Source: Basidiobolus meristosporus CBS 931.73 (taxonomy: Eukaryota > Basidiobolomycota > Basidiobolomycetes > Basidiobolales > Basidiobolaceae). Taken from it: a stretch of 64,000 bases of DNA. How positions within the stretch are numbered: the stretch's first letter is position 1; every line of letters starts with the position of its first letter. The notes beneath the pieces were generated by a model. It did no database searches. It was not told the DNA's origin and saw only the letters and a program-made list of their open reading frames with translations. The position numbers and the translations under genes are program-made. This document shows, piece by piece, positions 55,865 to 64,000 of this stretch. Location: contig MCFE01000050.1 in assembly GCA_002104905.1 (NCBI GenBank), positions 62,001 through 126,000 on the forward strand, given 5' to 3'.

Positions 55865-57304
55865 TGCTTTAATTATTTAGAAGTCCTCAAAATATTCATG
55901 CTAACTTAGTCACATATATCCAATTGTGTAATTAGCATTTGGTCCTGACCAGATTTCATGTTGGTATTGACTTGGAATATTATCACCAAATTATCTGGTG
56001 CTCAGATTATGACCTTTGTCAAACTTGTCCAAGAGGCCCCAAACTCTGCACACATATTCTTGGAGTCTTCCTTAGCAACCCCGCATGTTTGTTTTCTTAC
56101 TTTGTCAAAAGTACAAACAATATACTTTTGATCAATAAATCTACAAGTGAGTAACATGCAAATCCTCTAGTTCTTAGCATCACTTCCAACACTTCTCAGA
56201 ATAGTGCAACACCCTGAAGGGGATATACCTTGACTAGGTCAAAACTTGATGCAGTCAAGAGTTCTTGGCGCCATCTGGAAGCCCACACTTTCTTTACCCA
56301 CTCATAATTGGCAGTCTGATGTATATCAGGTAAGGCACATGTTCTCATATCTTGTATTCAATGGGAATTTTCAGCCAGTATAACCACAACTATGGATCCA
56401 AACATATTGCAGTAGTTGAACAGATTTTTAGACACTTAAAAGGAACTGCTGATATCTGCCTAAGATACACCTATAAGTATTTGGTATAGGATCTAGTGGG
56501 ATATTCTGATGCTAATTGGGGACAAAATTTAGCTGACAGTAGATCCACTTCAGGATGCACCTTTGCTCACTGTAAAGGTGTATATCATGGAACTCAAGAA
56601 GGCAACCAACCATAGCACTTTTTAACCACAGAGACAAAGTACATGGCAGCTTGTGAGGCTACAAAAGAAGCAATGAGGCTAAGAAAGCTTTTCAAAGACA
56701 TGGGTTATTGTCAAAAAGCTCCTACTATACTATATCAGGATAATCAAGGATGTAATCCAACTTCTCATAATTGAACCAAGCATATAGATACTAGAGATTA
56801 TACTTTAAGCTATAGACAATTACTTGGTCAGCTTAGCCTACTGTCCTGCTGAAGAAATGATTGCAGACTTATTTACAAAACCACTAGCTGGACACAAACT
56901 TGAATACCTCAGACCACATTTAGGGTGACTTAACATGAGCATTTGGTTGCATGGAAGTGCAGTAGCTATTGCAGTTACATCTAAATATTCACCTAACATA
57001 GTAGCTTAGATTATTGCCTACAAATCTTACAGAATACTGATCAAATTTCATGTTGGGATTTATTTAGAGAATTTCACCAAAACTATAGGTACTCATAACA
57101 TGAAAATTTGATAAGTTGTCCAATGGGCCCCAAATTTTGCACTCATGCTCTTGGGAGCATCCTGAGGCTATTGTGTGTGGTTGCAATGCCAAGACTATGT
57201 AAAAGTATAAATACTACTTTTACATTCAATCAATCATTAAGTAAAAACCACATAATCCACTTCTTCTCCCAATCACTTCCAATATCCCCAAGACTCTCAT
57301 AACA
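55865..57304 (+). mobile_element. Copia I: internally deleted, worn copia A/B-family element
   Basis: A worn 5' LTR (55865-56211, ending GTGCAACA) is followed directly by the reverse transcriptase end and RNase H (56212-56957: GSLMYI, FRHLKGTADICLRYTYK, GYSDANWG, TKYMAACEATKEA, YQDNQGC) and a second LTR (56958-57304). gag, protease, integrase and most of the reverse transcriptase are deleted. Stops and shifts are common. Confidence 0.75.
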
Positions 57305-58055
57305 GGTTTTGAGCCCCAAGCTGTCACTCTCTGCAATGTCTACTACTGCTATTACTGGAATTTTTCCCTCTGCTGAAAAGTTGGATGGCTCTAACTACCA
57401 AGTGTGGAAGGTGAAGATGAAGATGCTGCTACAAGAAAGAGGCCTTTGGGATATTGTCATGGGAGAAGAATGTTATCTTAAAATCACCCTTACAACAGGT
57501 TATGAGCCCTGAGCTGTCACTCTCTGCAATGTCTACTACTGCTATTACTGGAATTTTTCCCTCTGCTGAAAAGTTGGATGGCTCTAACTACCAGGTGTGA
57601 AAGGTGAAGATGAAGATGCTGCTACAAGAAAGAGGCCATTGGGATATTGCGATGGGAGAAGAATTCTCTCCTAAAAGCATGGATGAGGAAGCCTTAAAGT
57701 ACTAGAAGAAAGAACAATATGCCTTTAGCTGCATATGCCTTAATGTTAAGGACAAATTGCTAATTTAATGCTCAAGAGCAAAAACAGTAAGAAATGCTCC
57801 TTGTTGGAATTTGCGCAGAATTCTTTCACAAGGTTATCAGGAACCCAAAGCCTGAAATATCTGAAAGTTGCCCATGCAGCTCAATGCTTTAAATGTTTGT
57901 GCTTGAGGCCTTTCTGAGCATACTCTAGATGTTTGCTCTGCCAAGACCATATCAAAGTAATATATCTTCACTTGCATTCAATAAATGCTCAAGTGAAGGC
58001 ACATTATCTGCTTGTTCTCCCAATTGCTTCAAGTATCTCCAAATTTGTAACAACA
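57305..58055 (+). pseudogene. Duplicated copia gag start followed by a partial LTR
   Basis: After the LTR ending at 57304 come a primer site (GGTTTTGAGCCCC) and gag start (ATG near 57336) to about 57480. Then LTR-end, primer site (GGTTATGAGCCC, 57499-57510) and gag start occur again (to about 57796). The second gag breaks into the 3' two-thirds of an LTR (57797-58055). The two gag starts are nearly identical. Confidence 0.7.
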
Positions 58056-59964
58056 CCTTATCCTTTCTTCCGGTAGTTTAAGGATTCTTCTCCAACATCT
58101 TTAGAAGGTATTTTTTCTCCATAACAGTATCCTAGAGGACTATTTCCTGCAACAGCATCTTGATCTTCACTTTGCAGACTTGGCTCTAATTGTTGTAAGA
58201 GTCTTGGAGATATTGGAAGTGATTGGGAGGACAAGTTGATTATGTAGTTTTCATTTAATGCTTAATTGGATGCAAAAGTAGTATATACTTTTACATGGTC
58301 TTGGCCTAACAAACACATAGAATAGGTTGAGAAAGGGCTTAAGAACATGTGTAAGGTTTGGGGTTCTTTGGATAACTTTGAGAATTCTCATGTTCTGGGC
58401 ACTTGGTATTTTGGTGAAAATATTTCAAGTAAACCCTCACAAGGAACTTGGTCAGTATTCTCTAGGATTTGAAGGTAATGATCTAAGTAACTAAGTTAGG
58501 TGCATACTTAGGTGGAGCTACAAATCTTTACAACACTTCCACTCAGCTAAACGTTCATACTGACTAGTCCTAATTTTGACCTAAGATATTCAAGCTTGAC
58601 TCTAGCTAATGGTCTGGTAATATGTCTACAATAATTTCATCTCAAGGACAGAGAACTAAGATAACTAAGTTATTCTTTATAGCTTCATGTATAAAATGAT
58701 GTCTAATATCTATGTTCTTAGTTCTAGCATGAAAAGTTGGAAATCTATCTAGTTGTATACATCCTTGATTATCTTGAAATGAGGTGATAGGTGTTTTTTG
58801 ACATAGGTCTAAATCTGTAAAAGCTTTCTAATCACATTGCTTCTTTTGTAGCTTCTCAGGTGGGCATATACTCTGCTTCTGTGGTAGAAAGTGCTATGGT
58901 TGGGTGCTTTCTTAAATTCCAAGAAATTGCTCCTTTACAGTAAAGAAAGGTGTGTCCTGTGGTGGATCATCTGACTTCCAAATTTCATCCCCAATCTACA
59001 TCTGAGTATCCTGCAAGATCCTGTTTGAAACCCTTATAAGTGTATCTTAAGCAGGTATCAGCAGTTTCTTTTAGGTATCTAAAAATATGCTTAACTGCAG
59101 CAAAATGATCAGATCTATAGTTCTTATTATATTCACTGACAACCCCCACTGAATATGAGATATCTGGATGTGTTCCAAGCATAATATACATGGGACTGCC
59201 AAATATAGATTGATAAGGAAAGTCAGGACAATCAGATGGCACCAAGCTCTCTTGGTTTGGTTGAGTTTTGACCAAGTTAAGATTTGTCTCCATTGGGGTG
59301 GCTGCTGGTTTACAGTCATCCATTTAGTACTTCTTTAGTATATCTTGAGTATACTTGGATTGGTTTAGGGTGATAGTCTGGGTACTTCTGTCTATGGAGT
59401 GCTTAATCCATGAGCAGTAACTGAGTTCTCCCAGATATGACATCTTGAACTCCATACATAGGCTGGAATTAGTGTCTTCCAATGTTGATAGGTTATTGGC
59501 AGCTATAATAAGATCATCTACATATAGAGCTAATAGAACTGGATTTGCTCTATCTGGCTTATAGTATATACTAGAGTCAGCATTGCTCCTTTTGAAATTC
59601 AAAGACTCCAAATAAGAATCTATCTTGCAATTCCAGGCTTGTAGTGATTGTATGAGACATATAGAGGCTTTTTATGTTACAGACCAAATGGGGGTTATTT
59701 TGGTCAACAAACCCATCAGACTGATCCAAATTCACATACTCATGAAGTTCTCCATTCAAAAATGCAGCTTTTACATCCATTTGATGTATAAAAAATTTAT
59801 ATTTGGCTGCAATAGCCAATACCAATCTGATGGAATTAAACTTAGCTACCAGTGCAAAGGTCTCAGTATGGTCAAGTCCTTTTGTCTGAGAGTATCCTTT
59901 GGCCACAAGCCTTGCTTTGTATCTTTCAATTGAGCCATCAGTATTTTATTTTTTCCTAAAGTCA
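58056..59964 (-). mobile_element. Copia H: minus-strand copia A/B-family fragment
   Basis: On the minus strand, 59940-58536 encodes the reverse transcriptase ([42 protein letters not shown]) and RNase H (GYSDVDWG and beyond), with frameshifts. The LTR 58191-58535 follows its purine tract. Beyond it, 58190-58056 is a worn gag start (VCKVKIKMLLQE). Upstream it is cut at 59964 by the CACTA-K terminus. Confidence 0.8.
58191..58535 (-). repeat. Copia H LTR, with pol on one side and gag on the other
   Basis: About 345 bases; minus-strand reading TGTTGTAAAGATTTG to CTCTTACAACA, matching the copia A LTR. RNase H and the purine tract (AGCTGAGTGGAAG) precede it and gag sequence follows it, so one LTR joins two copies. 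Confidence 0.78.
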
Positions 59965-61599
59965 CCCTATGAAAAATTATTGTAATGATCCCATCAGAAG
60001 GCCATCACAAAGTTAAAGTCCCATGAATAAGAGGTACTGATCCTGTCAGGACACTGTCCAGAGACTGTTGAACAATGATTACAACGCACATTTCACAAAA
60101 AACTTAGTCAAAATTTTTCATCACAACAATGTATAAGTGGCTTTTGATTGGTTCCTGGCTAATTTGCTCACATTCTGATTCTGGGCACTCTATCACCTCC
60201 TACATCTATGTGTATTGATTGGCTACTATCTTGTTTTCACACTTCTTACTTCCTGACTCAACAATTGCTCTTACTTTTCATGTGTACAAATTAATTTATT
60301 TCATTGAAACTTCAGTTGTACCTCAATTGGCAATTGTATTGACCTAGACAAGTCCCTATACCCTACACTAACATTAAGCCCAACCCCACACTCAACAAAT
60401 AACTCCATTCAAATCCACCACTCAGTAAGTATTTCTGCAGTAACACTATGGTTTCACAACTTTAGTGGGAACCCAATAGCTTTATGCCACTGTTCATTCA
60501 CTGGTTCCCACATGTCCTGGTCTTCAGCCAGCACTGCAAGGTCCAGCACATCATTTGCCAGTCTTTGCAATAAATTCTTGCAATACCAAGTGTGTCTTCT
60601 TTAGCACTACTCTTGAGGAAGTGCTGAAACCTCTTGATGTGCCTATTAATGTTCCAAAACTCCACTGAAGGCATTGTGATAGTCTTTTGAGCTCTTGACA
60701 TTGTAGCCTTGACTGTAAGTGGGATCTCCACTCTGTCAACAATGGAGGATATGGAGGCTTAGATAGACAAATTGCCTTTTTCTGCAAACTCATCTACCTT
60801 GCTGGACTGTAGCTCAACTGGCTGCACTCTCAAATCTTGTGAAAACAACTGCTTTCTTCTTGGTAATTCTTCATGGCTATGATGGAATTCAGTCTGTTCC
60901 AGGCTTGTGGCATTAATTGGCAAGAACTGCAGTTTTTTTTGCATTCCTCCCTGTCTCAGGCTTGGGTAACATTTCTCCCTTTACCTTTTCCTTTATCACT
61001 GCCGGGTCTCTCACTGCTACTTTGTCTGAGTGCTTCTTGTAACAAACTACATTTTCTCCTGGATAAGTTTGGCTCTGATGCATCTGTTTTGGCCTGCATG
61101 TCCCTTACTGGCACTCTTCTGGCAACCTGATGTTTCTTTTCTGCTTGTTTTGAGCTCTCAACTATGGTTGTCACAGGCTCTTGTAAAAGCTGCTGGTTTT
61201 TATCACTGCCAGGACCTTGACTACTACTTTGACAGAGTGCTTCTTCAGTGGTATTATGCTTTCTCCTTGATAAATGTTGTGCTGGTGCATCTGTGTTTGC
61301 CTGCTTGTCCCTAATTGGCACTCTTCCAGCTACCTGATGTCTCTTTGACACTTGTCTGGAGCTGGTGGCCCTGCTTGTAATGGGCTATTGAGTAAGCTGC
61401 TGATTTTAGCCATGGCACCCTTGTTCTTCTGCCTTTGATAGTTTCTGCTACTCTTAAGATACTTTCCTAGCATACTAATGCTGGCCCAAAATCTGTTTGC
61501 CCATTTGAATCCAGGATAATGGTCATGGAACAAGTCAAGTGCATTCTACTGGGCCATGAATTCCTGATGGTCCCATGGTATGGCAGCCTCAAGGTGATG

Positions 61600-62871
61600 T
61601 GTTGTGTTGTATTATGATTAGTTTGGGGCTTGTTCTCTAATGCAGAGGCTAATCAACAATATACAACAACTTCCAGTATGCTAATACTGAAATAGTGTAT
61701 TGGGAGTTTGATATACCAATAGAAGATATAACTTTCACTAATTTCCTCAATCTTAGGCTCAAAATATACTGTAGGCAGAGTTTATCACTTCTACAGCAGT
61801 GTTCTGACCTTCTATTGACTAATGGGCTTATTTACTTTTAGAGTAACTTTTCCTTATTTGGAAGTCACTTTCCTTTCTGAGAAAATATTTCCTAATATGG
61901 AAATTCTGAACTCTCCTTTAACCTAAAGGGATGTGTTATAGAAGTCTCTAAAGGGGTCTTTAGACCTAAAGGGGTGTCTAAAGGGGTGTCTTTAGAGTAA
62001 AGGGGCTTCTTGTAGTGGTCTCTAAAGTGGACTTTACACTAAAGGGGTGCCTAAAGGGTCTTCTTTAGTGTAAAGGGGCTTCTTAAAGGGGTCTCTAAAG
62101 GGGTCTTTACACTAAAGGGGTGCCTAAAGGGGTGTCTTTAGAGTAAAGGGGTGTCTAAAGGGGTGTCTTTAGAGTAAAGGGGTTTCTTAGAGGGGACTTT
62201 TCCAACAGAAAAGTGGTAGTTTCTTGTAGAACTTAGATTGGATTCTTGTGAGCTTTGCAGTCTCTTTACTGATGTAGTACCAATCAAAGTCAGAATACTC
62301 AACAGTGCAAGTGATGCAGGGGAAGTCTTATAACCTTTAAACTTGTAATTGTAGTGTGGAGATTCTGGAAAGAGAGGCTCTCTTTTTATTTTTCAGCTGG
62401 GGAAGTCATATATATGAAAATTTGAAGGATCAAAGTTTTTGGGCAATTGCGCAAGCAATACACGTGATACAAAGCTAAAATTTTGCAGTGGCGCAGATCG
62501 GACATAGGCGCAGCACCTGTGAGATTTTCACGTGATTTGATTGGCTGGTTTGAAAGTTACACGCGATCAAAGTCACCCTAGTAATCCTAGCAATAAGGCT
62601 TAGTATTTATAATAATTGGACTCTTTTGGTCATAACTCCTTAAGCACTGCTTCAAATGAGCTGTAATTTGAAACATGTGTTGGCTACTATGTGCTCTGTA
62701 TGACATAATATTCTTGGGTGGATTGCTTGTCAGGGTCTGGAGCATTTGCTCTTCAAAGTTGGAAATTCTTGATCTTTCACTTGTGTGTTACGATAGCAAA
62801 AGCAAAATAAAGAAATGAGTGCAATATTGGTTTAGAGATATTGTAGTAATGGAATACTTTCCATTACCACA
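61600..62871. mobile_element. Large solo LTR (1.27 kb) in the CACTA-K accessory gene
   Basis: It starts TGTTGTGTTGTATTATG and ends TTACCACA, with GATG on both sides (61596-61599 and 62872-62875). Removing it rejoins the accessory sequence (..AAGGTGATG|GTGTGCTAG..). It holds a minisatellite, a TATTTATAATAATT box near 62602 and AAATAAAG near 62806, which would suit an LTR read on the plus strand. It has no internal genes. CpG is kept around 62450-62580, unlike older neighbours. It is a single copy in this window, so the LTR call rests on TG..CA, the duplication and the signals. Confidence 0.7.
61919..62206. repeat. Minisatellite based on TAAAGGGG(T)GTCTTTAGAG
   Basis: About 290 bases of irregular tandem units built from TAAAGGGGTGTC, TCTAAAGGGGTCTTTA and GAGTAAAGGGGCTTCTT. 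Many units are near-palindromic (CTAAAG..CTTTAG). It lies inside the solo LTR at 61600-62871. Confidence 0.88.
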
Positions 62872-63568
62872 GATGGTGTGCTAGACTTTGGACAGCTTCT
62901 TGAATATTAGTCCACTTTTCATTATTGCACTCAATGCCTTTACAGATCTTCAATGTCTTTTGATTTTTAGGCTTTGGTATAAATACCACATTATCTCCCT
63001 CCAATGCTGTGATAGGTTTTTCTGTGGGCTTTATCTTTGGGGACTGTTGTTATGCTTCAAAGACTATATGCTGTTCCTCTGCTGTTACATCAGGAAATGG
63101 CTCAATTCTTGGCTGTGACATTCAGCTACTTGAGTTCCTTCTTTGCAGCAAAAATACTGCTTTCTCTACCTGGGATATTGATTACTCTACATGTATTATG
63201 TGCTCATCCTGATCCTGGACTATTTCCTGATTTCTCTGGGCCATTGCATCTATCCTATCAGCCACTGCACCTAATTGCTTCATTAGTGCTTTGATATGAG
63301 CTGACAACATACTTGCTAATGTGGGTGCTGGTGATGTTATAACAGCCACTTGATGGTCTTCAACTGAGGGTACGGCGTATGCCACATTCTCATCTGCCTG
63401 AGCATAATGGTCAGCTTGTGGCTCCACAGAGGTTCTCAATTGTGTACTTGACTGAGAGCCTGAGGAGTCCACATTATTACCTTCAATGGGCACACTATTC
63501 ACAGGACTTATTTTGGATGTAGCCCTGCTTGTTGCACTGAATGTCAAAGCAAGCTGTTGTCCAACCAT

Positions 63569-63859
63569 TCTTCAGTTGCTGTCAGAGGTGGGGTTTGGTT
63601 GAGAACCAGACAACTTTGCTTTATTTTTTGGCAGAATATATATGGAAGTGAGTCAATCCAAAGGGGAAATAGTGTTACGCATACATGTGTATGTGGTGCC
63701 AAAACTTCATTTATAATGCTTACTATGGTGGGTCATCATTGAATCTTACATTCATGCAGGTGCAATGTCTCAAATACAAGACTGACTTAAATTGACATGA
63801 TTATTGACCAAAAAGTGATATAATAGGACTATGTTGTTGAAGGCCAAACTGTTTACCCC
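63569..63859. promoter_or_regulatory. Shared promoter region of CACTA-K
   Basis: Aligns with 7365-7655 of CACTA-1 base by base over most of its length, including GAATATATATGG and TTCATTTATAATGC boxes. It separates the starts of the accessory and tnp2 genes. Confidence 0.55.
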
Positions 63860-64000
63860 ATCAAGAAGACTACTTTGACTCAACACCATAAGAAAAGTGA
63901 AAAAAGATCATGTGGCTATTGTAGTAAGCTGTTCAGCCATGAAGCACAAACACAGCATAGGAAGTATTACAAGGATCATGGCCAGTGTTTTGCAACACAA
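63860..64000 (+). pseudogene. tnp2: tnp2 N-terminus of CACTA-K, cut by the window edge
   Basis: It encodes TTLTQHHKKSEKRSCGYC, then HEAQTQHRKYYKDHGQCFA, matching the N-terminus at 7656 (CGYCGKPLSHEACRQHRKYY). The CxxC..H..H spacing looks like a C2H2-type finger. The codon matching the CACTA-1 start is ATC here, so the start is lost or lies elsewhere. Confidence 0.65.

Larger units (their letters stand above)
60420..63568 (-). pseudogene. Accessory gene of CACTA-K, split by a solo LTR
   Basis: The start Met is 63568 (MVGQQLALTFSAT). The coiled-coil-like segment (LMKQLGAVADRIDAMAQ) comes next, then TAA at the same place as the stop in CACTA-1. The basic domain (WASISMLGKYLKSSRNYQR) follows after the insertion. 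Two 70-residue repeats lie at 61351-60956 (DKQANTDAPAQHLSRRK; VRDMQAKTDASEPNLSRRK) in an undamaged frame, then the C-terminal block (INRHIKRFQHFLKSSAKEDT) to about 60500. This is the best copy for reading the repeat domain. Confidence 0.72.
59965..64000 (+). mobile_element. CACTA-K: left part of a CACTA element running off the window
   Basis: The left terminus CCCTATGAAAAATTATTG begins at 59965, after TCA. The order copies CACTA-1: left arm, accessory gene (minus), shared promoter region, tnp2 start (63860). A 1,272-base solo LTR interrupts the accessory gene. The right end lies outside the window, so the target duplication cannot be tested. Confidence 0.82.

Noticed and set aside
61919-62206. 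CRISPR array or telomere-like repeat
   Set aside because: Units are irregular and contiguous without unique spacers, the genome is fungal, and TAAAGGGG units are mixed with TCTTTAG units, unlike a telomere.

Overview
The window looks like fungal DNA, most likely from a transposon-rich basidiomycete (Agaricomycete-like). The clues are a host gene with 64-73 base introns carrying CTAAC branch points, CACTA-type tnp2 transposases with a DUF4218-like C-terminal part, PIF/Harbinger, Ty1/copia and Ty3/gypsy elements, and strong CpG loss in the repeats next to CpG-containing unique DNA. The organism assignment is inference.

Layout. Positions 1-753 hold the 3' end of the only ordinary host gene, a membrane protein. 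Positions 754-2924 are unique, relatively GC-rich DNA without a convincing gene. Nearly everything after that is a nested graveyard of transposons. (i) 2925-3990: three worn copia-type LTRs in tandem. (ii) 4160-18272: an old minus-strand CACTA element (CACTA-0), split by an end-to-end identifiable CACTA element (CACTA-1, 5034-17648, matching termini, TAC target duplication). CACTA-1 is split by a gypsy LTR (10735-16491), which is split by a full copia element (copia A, 10764-15445, AGAGA duplication). (iii) 18273-20420: CACTA shards. (iv) 20421-31499: gypsy C, whose 5' LTR holds an inverted solo LTR of its own family and a 3.4 kb PIF/Harbinger element (21687-25086) with an uninterrupted transposase gene. 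(v) 31500-40339: a second gypsy family (gypsy D), hit by copia B (31675-36357, CAGTC duplication), a solo LTR and a 732-base foldback element whose ends match the Harbinger. (vi) 40340-46017: gypsy gag/protease/integrase fragments and CACTA pieces. (vii) 46018-50859: copia G, carrying a solo LTR inside gag. (viii) 50860-55030: CACTA remnants, one internally deleted. (ix) 55865-59964: rearranged copia pieces on both strands. (x) 59965-64000: a further CACTA copy (CACTA-K) running off the window, with a 1.27 kb solo LTR containing a minisatellite.

How the parts work together. The CACTA family carries two divergent genes on either side of a roughly 290-base shared promoter region: the tnp2 transposase to the right and, to the left, an unrecognised accessory protein with a coiled-coil-like segment and tandem 70-residue repeats. 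The same pair is seen in CACTA-1, CACTA-K and a deleted derivative. This two-gene CACTA family, with CCCTATGAAAA ends, is the best candidate here for something undescribed. The Harbinger and the foldback look like an autonomous/non-autonomous pair. Almost all retroelement genes are broken by stops and frameshifts, several of them readable as CGA to TGA, consistent with methylation-driven decay.
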